Shown here piece after piece: positions 9,141-20,900 of a stretch of 60,000 bases of DNA (position 1 is the first letter of the stretch; the number at the start of each line of letters is the position of its first letter). The notes beneath the pieces were generated by a model. It was not told the origin of the DNA. It saw only the letters and a program-made list of their open reading frames with translations, and searched no databases. Source of the stretch: Cryptomeria japonica (taxonomy: Eukaryota > Streptophyta > Pinopsida > Cupressales > Cupressaceae); assembly GCF_030272615.1 (NCBI RefSeq), contig NC_081405.1:649677420-649737419 (forward strand). The letters run 5' to 3'. The translations under genes and the position numbers were made by a program.

Positions 9141-12100
9141 TTTGGAGTTTGGAGTATATTTCTATGTGAAGCATCTTCAAAAGCCTTGGCTTTGATAAGA
9201 GCTTTAGTTAATGGAGATGTATATCGCCATATACAAGGATGCAAATCTGCTTGGGACACCCTTGCCAAGTTAAAAAATTTATTTGATTCTCATTCAGAAT
9301 TATAATTTATTCAGTTACAATTAAAATTGTTCAATCTTGAATTAAAAAATGGTGATGTTATGAGTTTGGCTTCTGAAATTAGAGCCATAAAACAAGATGT
9401 TAATGGTGCTGGTGGGAAAGTTGGTATTTATCTCACTTCTTTTATTAAGGCACTCCTTCCAACACATTCTACTTATCTAGAGTCCCTTCAAGCAAGTAAC
9501 CAATTGAAAACCATTACTTTTGATTTATTGGTTGAAAAGTTGGCTGAACATGAAAAAGCTTTTGGAAAAAAAAATAGATAATACTATTGAAAATATTTGT
9601 TTTGCTCACCAAGAAAAACCTCTAAATAAGAACTCTTCAAGAGGAGGTTATAATGATAGAGGCAAAGGTAGAGGTCAATGGAGGAAAATGATCATCAAAA
9701 TGATAGGCAACATTTATATTGTAAAAGATGTGGTAGAAAAGGAAGTCATGAAGCACATGAATGCAAGTTGTCATGGGATAAGATAGAAAGTTTTAAAGAA
9801 AATACTTTGAAGCAAAAAGATAAAACAAAAGTTTATAATGATGATAAACATTCAGATGATAAAATTTCAGGAGCAACACAATTTTTTTGTGATAGTGATG
9901 GTGATCAATATGTGCTTTTTGTTTCTGACTTTGCATCTAATTCCTCATGGTATGATTCTTGGATCTTAGATACTGGAGCCATACAACATATGACATTCCG
10001 ACGTGATTACTTTGAGGAATTTCATGAAACTACATGTGGTCCAATTTATTTAGCTGATAAATCAAGTCTCAAACCTATTGGAAAAGAAACTATTTGATTT
10101 AAGTTGCCTAATCTTCCAAACTTTGTGCTTCATGATGTATTGTTTATTCCTCAATTGCAACGTTATTTGTTATCACTAGTATTGATTTGACAACAAGGCT
10201 ATTCTATTTTGTTAAAAGATGGGCAAGTTGGTAGAAAACAATCCGACAATCAAGTTGTATTCACTGAATGTGAGGATAAGAGATTATTAAAACTAAATGG
10301 CACTTCTTCTTTTTCTAAAATTTTTGCATATCTTACTGAAGAAGGTAGTCTATCTCCTATTCTTTTATGGCATGCAAGACTTGGGCATATTGGTTATGAT
10401 AACATTCATATCCTGCAAAAGAACGGTGTTGATGGCTTACCTGTTTTGCCTAAAACAATTGAAAAATGTGAAGCATATATTCTTGCCAAGCAACATAGAA
10501 ATTTTTTGCCTCACTCCACTTGGAGAGCACAAAGAAAATTGCAGCTTATTCATTCTGATTTATGTGGGTCTTTACCGATAAATTCTGTGGGAGGATCTAA
10601 GTATTTCATGTTGTTTATTGATGATTACAGTTGCATGACTTAGATTTATTTCTTGCAGCAAAAATCAAAAACTTTTGAAATTTTTAAAAGGTTTCATGTT
10701 ATGATCGAAAAACAAGATCAATCTCAAATTGGTACTCTTTGAAAAGATAATGGTGGAGAATTTACTTCTCTAGTTTTTTAGGATTATCTATGTCAAAATG
10801 GGATCCAACATCATCTTACTATTCCAACTACTCCTCAATAAAATGGTGTTGTTGAACAAATGAATAGAACTATCATGAATATGGTTCGTGCAATGTTATA
10901 TTTTAAAGGAATCAAATTACATTTTTGGGTTAAAGCAGCAAGAACTACAATTTATCTTCGTAATAGATCTCCATCATCTGTATTACATCAATCTATTCCC
11001 TATGAAGTGTGGTTTGGATATCCTTGTCCTGTTCGACATCTTCACATTTTTTGTTCCACTTGCTATGCTTTAATTCCCAAGGACAAAAGAAGTAAGTTGC
11101 AGCATCACAATATTAAGTGTATTTTTCTTGGTTATTCAGAATCTTCCAAAGCATATAGGTTGTATGATGAAGTCAACAAATTTTTCTTTATTATATGTGG
11201 TATTGTATTTGTTGAAACCTCCAACATTGCTGAAAATGATGAATGTGAATTCAAACAGCTTGATCCAATTACAAATTTTTCTCCTTGGATAGAAAACTCC
11301 TATGAGATTCCAACTATGGAATCTATATCTTCAAGTGATCTAATTCATGTCGCTCCATCAATCAATGACCAAGAAGAAACCCATCATGATGAGCTTGAAA
11401 TCTCCGAACCATTAACCACTAATACAACATCTAGTAATGAAATGGTCACATCTTTTGTGCAACCAAAGTCTTCTCATAAGTGGGCAAAACAAGTCCAACA
11501 AACATTGAAAGATTTAAGACCCGATGAAATAGGTAAAACGGGTACAAGAAGCTCTTACAAAGCAAGGCTCCAAGCTCAAACCAATAGTGCAGATAACTTG
11601 GAGACCATTGGTGAACTCAATCTCACAATTGACTCTGAACCATCATCCTATAATGAAACCAAAAATATTATAGTATGGAGGAAAGCTATGTAAGATGAGT
11701 ATGATGCTCTTTTGAAAAATGGCACATGGGAGTTGGTTGATCCTCCACTTGGTTGTAAACCTATTGGCTGTAAGTGGATTTTCAAGAATAAATATAAAGC
11801 AGATGGTACACTTGACAAACACAAAGCCCAACTTGTTGCCAAAGGTTATACTCAAAAGGAGGGCATAGATTATGATGAAACTTTTGCACCTACAACAAAA
11901 TGGACCACCATTCGTGCTTTGTTGGCCCTTGCAGCTCAATATGGGTGGAAAATTCACCAAATGGATGTTAAAACAATGTTCTTAAATGGTGATCTCAAAG
12001 AATCAGTTTATGTGACTCAACCAGATGGGTATACAGTCAATGGAAAAGAACATCAGGTATGCAAGCTTGCCAAATCATTATATGGTTTGAAACAAGCTCC

Positions 12101-13065
12101 TCGAGTCTGATATGAAAAACTTACCGATTATCTCTTAAAGTTGAATTTCTACCATTTTGAATTTGATGATGCCACACTTTTTGTTAAAAAAATTGATAAC
12201 ATTACTGTCTATCTTGTTGTTTATGTGGATGATTTATTTATCACTAGTCTTGATGAGAATAATATTCAAAATTTGAAAGAACAACTGAAGCAAGGTTTTG
12301 ATATGACTGATTTGGGCCATCTTCATTACTATTTGGATATTGAGGTAACTTAAACACCTCATTTTATTTTTATCACCCAACAAAAATATATTGGTGAACT
12401 TTTGCATAAGTTTGGCATGGCTGATTGTAAGCCCCTTAGTACTCCTATGGAGAAAAATATTAAGCTCTCTTCATATGACCCTTCAGCATTGGTTGATGCA
12501 ACTATCTACATAAAACTTGTTGGTAGTTTGATTTATGCTACAACTAGCCGCCCGAATATTTTTTGTTGTTGTTGGAGTTCTTTCAAGGTTTATGCAACAA
12601 CCTAGAGAAACTCATTGGTTAGCTGCCAAACACATTCTTCGCTATTTGCAAGGTACTCAACACTATGGGCTCAAATACTCGAAGACAAACCAATTTCCTT
12701 TGGTTGACTATTCCGATTCCGATTATGCAGGTGATTTCATAGATGGAAAATCTACATTCCGGGTATTTAATGTATCTTGGATCTGTTGTCATCTCTTGGA
12801 GATCCAAAAAGCAATTTGTTCCAGCCGCCTCTTCTTCCAAAGTTGAATATATAGCCGCCTTTGAAGCAACTCAAGAAATCTTATGGCTTCGAAGAATTCT
12901 TGAAGACTTGCAGACACCACAGATTTCATCAACTCCACTCTTCATTGACAATCAATCTGCTATCAAAATGGCTAAAAATCCAGTATTTCATGATCTCACC
13001 AAGCACATCAATACAAAGATTCATTTGATTCGGCATCATGTGAAAGATGACAGCATATACCTTCC
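9141..13065 (+). pseudogene. Copia gag-pol pseudogene (element A)
   Basis: Domains run in Ty1/copia order, mostly in one frame with many stops. Gag (9141-9580) has an in-frame TAA at 9303. A knuckle follows near 9715-9765 (CKRCGRKGSHEAHEC, one residue longer than the usual CCHC spacing). Protease WILDTGA lies near 9960-9980. Integrase has HARLGHIGYDNIH (near 10370) and DNGGEF (near 10750). RT has KWIFKNKYKADG, MFLNGDL and YVDDLF (near 12220-12240). RNase H has SDSDYAGD, VEYIAA and DNQSAIKMAKNP. Stops fall at 10095, 10185-10187, 10641, 10741, 10782, 10840, 11691, 12108 and 12351, and two frame changes occur near 12560 and 12755. RNase H ends abruptly after DDSIYL, short of the usual ADILTKPL segment. 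Confidence 0.88.
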
Positions 13066-13134
13066 AGCAGTTTTGTATTATAGTTTACGACTGTTTTTGC
13101 CTCCTCTTTATATCTGCTTATTTATTTTATTTTG

Positions 13135-13209
13135 AGGAACACAGTTTTTACAGGAATACAAATTATATTCAGATTGCTATTATTTCCATTTTTTTTCTAT
13201 CTGCTAACA
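13135..13209 (+). repeat. 3' LTR relic of element A
   Basis: It is the same length as the 5' relic and ends CTGCTAACA. The region 13066-13134 upstream may belong to the same LTR. Confidence 0.7.
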
Positions 13210-13955
13210 GAGATTCCAGATTGAGCTATCACATATAAGTTCTATACTCTCGCAAATGAAAGGTTCTATTGATCATTGGTCCACTGCCCCTTTTATTCAT
13301 AAAACCAGGATAATCTGTTTTTTGAAACTGACAGACTCCTTCAAACATAGCGCATACTTTGTGCTTCTCTTTCTAAATTCCATTCTGTGTAGGGTGGCCC
13401 CACCTTGTTATAACATGGATTTCTCCATACATGCTCAACAGCTTGGTAGCACTTTTGAAAAACATACTTAGCAACATAGTGTTCTTCTTGATGGCTACTT
13501 CACTGCGTTCCCCACCCCCAAAAAAGCCTGCATGCGGGAAATTGAATACAATTCTGTCATACTTGCTCGCTTTTAAATATCCATTTCGATGCAGTGTGGC
13601 TGCAGTCACGTGATACGGTAACGTAGCTCCACGGCTTTGCAAGTTCCAAATTGAACTGTGAGCTCTATCATAATCCCTATAGACTTTCCCTGTTTTGACA
13701 ACATTGAAAAGGAGAGTCAAAAAATATATTAAGAACAAAAAAAAGATTTACGAAGAAGGAATAGGGCATAATTTTTACTTATTTCTTCCAAGTTGTGATT
13801 GATACCTTTGCTATCAAGTGATGTGGCTACGATGTTTGGTGCACGTCCAAATGCAGTTGCCAAAGCTGAAGAAAATGAGAAATTGCCTTCTCCAACTAAC
13901 AGAATGCTTTGTAAGTTAGAATAATGCTTTAGCTTCCCCTCTACCGTAGGTTGCA

Positions 13956-15263
13956 GCCACTTCCAAAAAAGAAAATCCACTGTGTCTCATGTTAATTAAT
14001 GTAGAGCTAAGCCGAATCACAATACAAGAATGGAGTCCGCGAGTTACGGTTAACATCAGTCTGAAAGCACAGACAAAATTAGGAGATTATGTGCAGAAAA
14101 TGGACCGTCCAATGAGTTATCCCACTCAACAAGTATGAGCTTAAGGTATCTTTTGTGTTAATACAAAATCTATGTAAAAAATGCAACTTGAATTTTCTTA
14201 ACCAAAGTAATTTTAAAATGATAATATCAATCAATGAGTTTGTGACAGAAAATTGTGGGAGAATTATTCATAGAGTTGGCATTCTGGGATCTATTATTAA
14301 GACGAGAATAATTGTGTGAGAATTTTGTAATCTAAGTGTTAGTCAGTAATTCAGAATCTAGATTATAGTCTAGATGACGAAACATTATGCAACACTTTTT
14401 TAATAAAGTTTTAGATGGCATTAGAATCCATCATTTCCATCATCAGAATGAGAATGTTGATGAAAAATTTCATAACAAAGTATTGAAAAAAAAACTTCAG
14501 TATAAGGAAATGTTGATTAAATAATATAGATATTATCATCAATATTATTTCTTTTCCTTTTTCAGTTTTTTTAAATGTGCATTTAATTATTTTGAAGAAC
14601 TTAAAACAGTTTGGCATTTCAAAACACATTCTTTGGAAGATAGGTGAAATTGATCTTTGTCTCCTCTTTTTCTTAGAATGGATCAGTAAGCTTAAAAAAC
14701 AAGCTCTAAACTATGTTTATTTGACTCATTTTCACATTATCAAATCAAAACTTGGAATGTACTATTGAAACCCAACATTTTGAAACCTAAAATTATGACT
14801 GAACTTAAATAACACACCATAATTTTTTACTTAAATGCTCATCTAATCAATCATTCTCATATTTTATTATCATTTACATAAATATTGAATCCGAAGGCCA
14901 TTGCATACTCGCAATTCCTCTTAGAATACTCTGATAAAGCACAATCCCTTAAACTTTTAACGCCACCTACTTAAATTGTTATTCCTTTATTTTTTATTTT
15001 CTTTTCAAAATCAATACCTATAATTTCTTAACAAATTTAATCAAATACTTCAACCAAATAAACTCAGATAATCTTAGTCTCCCAATACTCTCAGAATCTC
15101 ATCCTACAGAAATTGGCAAAGAAAAACCTAAAAACACAGCACTTCTCCTTTCCCGATGACAATTGTAATAACATTCTCAATACTTAACAAGACTAAAAAT
15201 AAAAATGATATAGCTCCATTCGTACATTGAACAAGAGTCAAATCAAAATGCTATACGCAAACA
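13956..15263. other. Intron 1 (part) of type 2 gene, unit I
   Basis: This is AT-rich sequence without coding signal. It matches 48630-49890 and 56950-57960, with indels. It includes blocks such as gaaggccattgca and atttcttaac that are shared by all units. Confidence 0.65.
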
Positions 15264-15533
15264 TGTTGGGGATAAATTAATTATCCTCCAGATTTTCCTT
15301 GAAATCTGTCTTCCACAAAATTCGTGCACCGACTTCCCAATTCATTCATGTGCAGCTTTTCCAGAGCCTTCTTTCACCTGCCCACCATTAATGCTGCAGC
15401 TAACTTCTGTCTACAGTTGACAGAACATTTAATGTGTTTTTTTCCTATAAACTGATTGAATCAAAAGACTATCTTAGAGCCCATTTATGGGTTTCTCTTC
15501 GTCTCTTCTCCTCCGTGTTTCTGTTTCTTTTCA
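15264..15533 (+). repeat. Left LTR of element F
   Basis: The repeat is about 270 bp with TG..CA ends and a PBS immediately after it. Its U3-side 156 bp is also present, inverted, at the right end of the element. Confidence 0.75.
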
Positions 15534-15545
15534 TGGTATCAAAGC
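15534..15545 (+). promoter_or_regulatory. Primer-binding site of element F
   Basis: TGGTATCAAAGC is the initiator tRNA-Met complement with one change. The same variant is used by copia element D (41601-41612). Confidence 0.75.
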
Positions 15546-16682
15546 TAATGGTATACGATCTTGAAGAGCTTGGAGTGGCAGATGAATCTGAAGGAATGTT
15601 GGTTTGAAGACAAGCTTCTTAGGAGCCGCCCAAATTGCAGGATACGCTGAAGCTGCTGAAGGTGATATTGCTGCTAGACAGAGCTCATATTTGCAATGGG
15701 AGCCAGATTTTGATTAGTTGCATGCCAATTAGTAGAGCTGATCCTGGAGGAGAGCAACAAGCGAGACGTGGCTGTGGATACTTGTGACTACGTATCAAGG
15801 TTTTGCTGGCTGCTTTCTATGAGTTGCGTTGAATAATCCTTTGCTATGTTTAAGTTTCCTTTGTGTTCTGTTTTTCTATGCCTAGCAGATTGGCTTGCTT
15901 TGCAGCTTGTTCGACGTTTTAATCTTTCGTTGCTGAAGGTTAGAAGTGCAGAAGTCTGAGCCAGGGTTGAAGTTCAATTTTGTTTCTAAATAGCCGAGTT
16001 TTTCATTATAAGCTGGCTCTGTGTTATTTTCTAATTAAGCTGTTACCTGTGTGTGTTGTGAACTGGGTTTGACTGTGTGCTAAGGAGGAGCTATGTTTCT
16101 TTGTGGGCTCTACAGTGTTGATTAGTTGGTATATGGGCCATGAGATAATCTGCTTTAAGTGTTCATGTTTTTCTTTGTATGTTGTCAAAAGAAGGAGAGT
16201 ATGTTGTATGAATCTAGGTGGGCTTTGTATTACTTGCTGCTTATGTTTTACAATACAGAGTCTAAGAGGCATCTCTGTTATATGAGGAAAGCCTGTGGAA
16301 CTCTCTGTTCTATTTGTGTTATTTTTTCATAAGGAGTTTCCAGCAAGATGTCTGATCATGTTTAAAATGTTTTTGGTTGGAGGTGACAAAATGGTGTTTT
16401 GATTAAATGTGTAAAGTGTTTGGGTTGGAGGTGAGAAAATTTGTGTGTCTAATGTGAAGGCTATATCCCTATCAAAGTGGTTATGTAAAAGAAGATTGTT
16501 GGATTTCAAAGATATTCCCCAAAGTGCTGTAAGTTGTGAAGATTGCGAGAATTCACATAGTTTAGTGTTGTTTGTGAAGTTAACAAGTGCGCTGAAGTAA
16601 GAGGTGCATGATCGATGGTACCCGACACTCCAAAAGTGTTTGGTTTAATATATTGATGAACCATGTATCTGAAAAGCATTCC

Positions 16683-16855
16683 TATAGAACTCGCGAGCAC
16701 AACTGTAGACAGAAGTTAGCTGCAGCATTAATGATGGGTAGGTGAAAGAAGGCTTTGGAAAAGCTGCACGTGAATGAATTGGGAAGTCGGTGCAGAAATT
16801 TTCTGGAAGACGGGTTTCTAGGAAAATCTGGAGGATAATTAATTTATCCCCAACA
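16683..16855 (-). repeat. Inverted partial LTR at the right end of element F
   Basis: The reverse complement of this segment matches 15264-15420 closely. Scattered differences suggest the two arms have been apart for some time. Confidence 0.85.
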
Positions 16856-16955
16856 AAACACAGCTCATTCCATGACCCAGAGAAAGCAAACTTACCGGGA
16901 ACAGTACTGCCCTCTGTCTTTTCTCATAAGAGGTCACATTTCTACCATATGCCAT

Positions 16956-17361
16956 CGTTGAACAATATAATGAAATTTGGCACCCGGGAAAAATACAAGG
17001 AGATTTCACCGTAGCCCAGCAGCCGCAAGCTTCTCCTACAAACAAAATGGAATGGAATACCGGAAAAGAACAAAATGAAATAGGGTAAATATATGTGTAA
17101 TTTTTTTCCTTTGAGTGGCCGTTTGATATTAGTCATTAGGAGCGTCGTCGCAGCCATTTTCTCTGTTGGTCCATAATTCTTATATTGGATACATATATAT
17201 TTTCATAGGCACGATAAAATGGGCTAGCCTTAAATCTCACACATTAAGCAACATATGAAGTATGGATAACGTCAGTCAATTATGAGGGTTTAACATTTTT
17301 AAGTCTAGAAATCAAAGCTTAATGTGTGTGATTCAAGCCAAATGTTACTGTCCTTCACTAT
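16956..17361. promoter_or_regulatory. 5' flank of type 2 gene, unit I
   Basis: This is the sequence upstream of the inferred ATG on the minus strand. A short frame starting MAATTLLMTNIKRPLK (ATG at 17157) is conserved in all three units (MAAPTL.. near 50228 and 58243). It could be an upstream ORF in the leader or a misjudged first exon. No strong TATA box stands out. Confidence 0.35.
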
Positions 17362-17791
17362 TGTTGGCGTACGTGGACTCCAATAATCTCCCCTACCTCT
17401 GTAACCTAACTACTCCAACCACCGTATTTACTTCTCCTTCTCGTATCCTCTTCTACTCTATCCTTTGTTTATGCATCTAGATGGTTCGATATTAAGGTGC
17501 GCATTCCAGAAAGGTCTTTTACTGTTGTGAACAAGGCTTTGTTTTAAAGTGAGTAGAATATGTGATACTCTGTTTTTGGATTAATGATTTTGTAATGTCA
17601 AGAGAGCACTGGCAGCTCTATTTAATATTAAGGCATGAGAAACTCTGTATAATGCAAAATAGTGACTGGTAGCTATGTTTTCTGAAGGCATTTTCTAAAC
17701 TGTTTTAAAATCTGTTTTGGTAATAATATAAATTGATTATCTGTTATTATATCTCTGGCATTTTGTTGTCTTGTGTTCTTTCTCCCCAACA
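17362..17791 (+). repeat. 5' LTR of element B
   Basis: It is 430 bp, starts TGTTGGCG and ends CCCCAACA, and is followed by the PBS after three bases. Confidence 0.95.
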
Positions 17792-17794
17792 AAG

Positions 17795-17806
17795 TGGTAT
17801 CAGAGC
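17795..17806 (+). promoter_or_regulatory. Primer-binding site of element B
   Basis: TGGTATCAGAGC is an exact initiator tRNA-Met-type PBS. Confidence 0.92.
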
Positions 17807-17953
17807 AGGGAAATCAGAGCAAGGTTTGTGGATTCTTGAAGAGTGCAGAAGCCTGAACTGGAGTAGGTGACTGCTGAAAAATCTTTTGTGCTATAGCAAG
17901 AAGACAAAAAAAAACAAAGAAAAGCAGAGGCAAAGTTTTATTTTGAAAACATA

Positions 17954-20900
17954 ATGGCAGGAACAAGTGGAAGTATTTCACAACCACAGATTCCAATTTT
18001 TAATGGCAAAAATTATGACTATTGGAGTATTAAAATGAAAACTTTATTCTGCTCCCAGGGCATTTGGAACTTTGTTGAAAATGGGTTCCCTGAACCAGCA
18101 AATCAATAAGCATATCAAGCACTTACACAAGTTGAGAAAGACTTGCTAGAGGAAAACAAGAAGAAAGATGCAAAGGCATTGTTTTTCATTCAACAAGCAA
18201 TGGAGGAATCAATCTTTCCAAAGGTTGTGGCTGCAACAAGATCAAAGCAAGCATGGGATAGTTTGCAAACAACATACCAAGGCACAGGCAAGGTAATAAT
18301 GGCAAAATTACAAATACTTAGAAGGGATTTTGAAAATCTACAAATGAAGGACTCAGATTCAATAGATTCATTTTCACTCATGCAATGTCAATAGTAAATC
18401 AGCTAAGGTCCTATGGAGACACTATTGAAGATCAAAAGATTGTAGAGAAAATACTTAGAAGTCTACCTGGCAAGTTTGATGTAGTTGTAATAGCCATTCA
18501 AGAGGCCAAAGATCTTTCTCAACTATCAGTAGATGAATTAATGGGGTCACTCTTAGTGCATGAGCAAAAAATAAATCGATCAGGGACATCATCATTGGAA
18601 AATGCATTCAAGACTCAACTTTCATTTAGGAAAACAAGAGGGAGATCAAATCACAACAGAGGTAGAGGACGTTTTACACCAAGGGGAGGAAGAGAAAATA
18701 CACAATTTGAAAGTAGAAGACCAGCATCGAGCCCACATGCCCACTCTACACCAACAAGAGGAAGGGGGAGCAATCATTCTCATAGCCATCATCAAGGAGA
18801 AAGGTATGATAAATCAAACATCCAATGTTATTATTGCAATAAATTTGGGCATTTTGCATCCGAATGTAGAAAAAAACAATATGATATGAACAAGCAAAAG
18901 GCACACTTTACAAATGAAAACCAGACACACATTAGTGAGCAAGACACCATATTGATAACATGCAATGTAGCACAAGAGAGTTCCAAAGAATTATGGTTCC
19001 TAGATAGCGGTTGTAGTAATCATATGAGTTGTAATAAGGAGATGTTTGCAACAATGGATGACTCAGTAAAATCAGAAGTAAAATTGGGAAATGATCAACG
19101 AGTTTCAGTCATGGGCAAAGGGTCAATTAACATAAGAACTAAGCAAGGTGAAGTGAAGCATATTTCTGATGTATATTATGTTCCTGGATTGCAACACAAC
19201 CTCATAAGCATTGGACAACTAGTGCAAAAAGGATATAGAATATACTTTGAAAATGGTGAATGTGTGATTCTAGACAAGAAACCAAGCAATAGGCTGATTG
19301 CAAAAGTAGAAATGACAAAAAACAAGATGTTTCCATTAAGAATTCAAAGTGAACTATTTGTAGAGCCACAAGGATTACAAAAGGTTGCTGAATTAGCTTT
19401 CAAACCCTCATATAAAAATGAAACTTGGTTATGGCATTTAAGGCTTGGGCATTTAAACTTCAAAGGGTTACAGCTGTTATACAAGAAGAAAATGGTATAT
19501 GGGCTGCCACCAATAGAGCCACTTAAGACCACATGTGAGAGTTGTATATTGGCAAAGCAACATAGAAAACAATTTTTAGTTGGAGAGTCTTATAGGGCAA
19601 AACAACCACTTGAGATAGTGCATTCAGACCTTTGTGGACCTATGCAAACACCTTCCATAAGTAGAAAGCTTTATTTCTTGACATTCATTGATGATTTCAG
19701 CAGAAAAGTATGGGTTTATTTCTTGAAGTATAAATCAGATGTATTTGTTGTTTTTAAGGAGTTCAAGGCAAAAGTTGAGAAAGAAAGTGGATACTATATT
19801 AAAATATTGAGAACTGATCAAGGTGGAGAGTACATATCAATTGATTTTCAGAATTTTTGCAAAGAAAATGGCATAAATAAACAATTTACAGCAAGGTATA
19901 CTCCTCAACAAAATGGAGTAGCTAAGAGAAAGAATAGAACAATTATGGAAATGGCACGAAGTATGATAAAAGCAAAACATCTACCAAATAAGTATTGGGC
20001 GGAAGTGGTTGCATGCTCGGTCTACATATTAAATAGATGTCCAACAAAAGCAGTGATAAATAAAACACCAGAAGAAGCCTGGAGCAAAAGGAAGCATAAC
20101 ATATCACATTTAAGAGTTTTTGGTTGTGTGGCATACTCCTTGATACCTCAAGAGTTGAGAAAGAAACTAGATGATAGAGGAGAGAAGTGCAAATTTGTGG
20201 GATATAGTGAACAATCCAAGGCATATAAGTTGTACAATCCTATCACAAAGAAGTTGATTATAAGCCGTGATGTTGAGTTTGTTGAAGATGAAGCATGGGA
20301 TGGCAGCATAGACAAAAAAACTACATCTACAACTAGTGTTCCACAAGAGAATGAAGAGAATGAAACTCAAGTTGAGTATCCTACTATACAAGCAAATGTA
20401 CCTACAACACCTTCTAGAGCACCTATCACTCCAAATGCTACAACACCAACAAGTAATAATAGCAGTGAATCTTCTAATCCAACCCTTGCATCACTAAGAT
20501 CAAGATCCATAAACACTTCAAAGAAGACACGTAGTCTAAGGGAGATTTATGATGAAATCCAAGAGGCTGAAAATGATGATATATGCACTAATTTTTCATT
20601 CCTGATACAAGTTGATCCAATTTACTTTGAAGATGTTGTTAAAGATGACAAATGGATTGCAGCCATGGATGAAGAAATCCAATCCATTGAAAAGAATCAA
20701 ACTTGGGATCTAGTTGAGCTTCCTAAAGAAAAGGATGTGATTGGAGTTAAGTGGGTTTACAAAACAAAGTATAATGCTGATGGAAAAGTAGAGAAACATA
20801 AGGCAAGACTAGTGGCTAAAGGCTTTGCCCAGCAACTGGGCATAGACTACAATGAAACATTTGCACCCATGGCAAGATTGGATACAATAAGAATGGTCTT

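Larger units (their letters stand above)
9042..13230 (+). mobile_element. Decayed Ty1/copia element (element A)
   Basis: A gag-pol relic is bounded by 75-bp terminal direct repeats (9057-9131 and 13135-13209, about 6 differences). The 5' repeat is followed by ATCAGAGC, the tail of a PBS. Both ends are damaged: the first part of gag, the end of RNase H, the polypurine tract and most of each LTR are missing. It sits within the last codons of the type 2 methyltransferase exon 3; ACATAT lies on both sides (9036-9041 and 13231-13236). Units II and III show the uninterrupted sequence at 47890 and 56240. Because about 15-20 extra bases separate the LTR relics from ACATAT, the duplication is suggestive rather than proven. 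Confidence 0.85.
15264..16855 (+). mobile_element. Non-autonomous LTR-type element with inverted terminal LTR copy (element F)
   Basis: The left end is a plausible 270-bp LTR (15264-15533, TGTTGGGG..TTTTCA) followed by a PBS TGGTATCAAAGC (15534-15545). The right end (about 16683-16855) is not a direct repeat. It is the reverse complement of the first ~156-170 bp of that LTR and ends TCCCCAACA. A perfect 5-bp TSD AAACA flanks the whole (15259-15263 and 16856-16860). The interior has no recognisable coding domain and no polypurine tract at the expected place. The element lies in intron 1 of the type 2 pseudogene; the empty site is readable in unit III near 57955. Confidence 0.8.
13231..16955 (-). 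pseudogene. BMT5-like (DUF2431) type 2 pseudogene, unit I
   Basis: Exon 1 is 16896-16955 (ATG at 16955-16953, 20 codons starting MAYGRNVTSYEKRQR, donor GTAAGT). Exon 2 is about 13806-13955, with LLVGEGNFSFSSALATAFGR (SAM-binding loop) and donor GTATCA. Exon 3 runs down from 13689, with YDRIVFNFPHAGFF and FFKSATKLL. Lesions: the exon 2 acceptor AG present in units II and III is changed here; one base is lost after GEIHV, giving a TAG at 13373; and element A is inserted in the final TYMF codons. Intron 1 contains element F, which expands it to about 2.9 kb. The three-exon layout is inferred by comparison with unit II. Confidence 0.8.

Noticed and set aside
9036-13236. ACATAT as a clean target-site duplication of element A
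   Set aside because: The LTR relics are separated from ACATAT by about 15-20 bases on each side and do not start with TG at that point, so a 6-bp match could be chance.
16024-16700. Short frames on both strands inside element F
   Set aside because: None has a recognisable domain or counterpart elsewhere; the interior is best treated as non-coding.
18602-20391. Secondary frames on both strands inside element B
   Set aside because: They are shadows of the long gag-pol frame.
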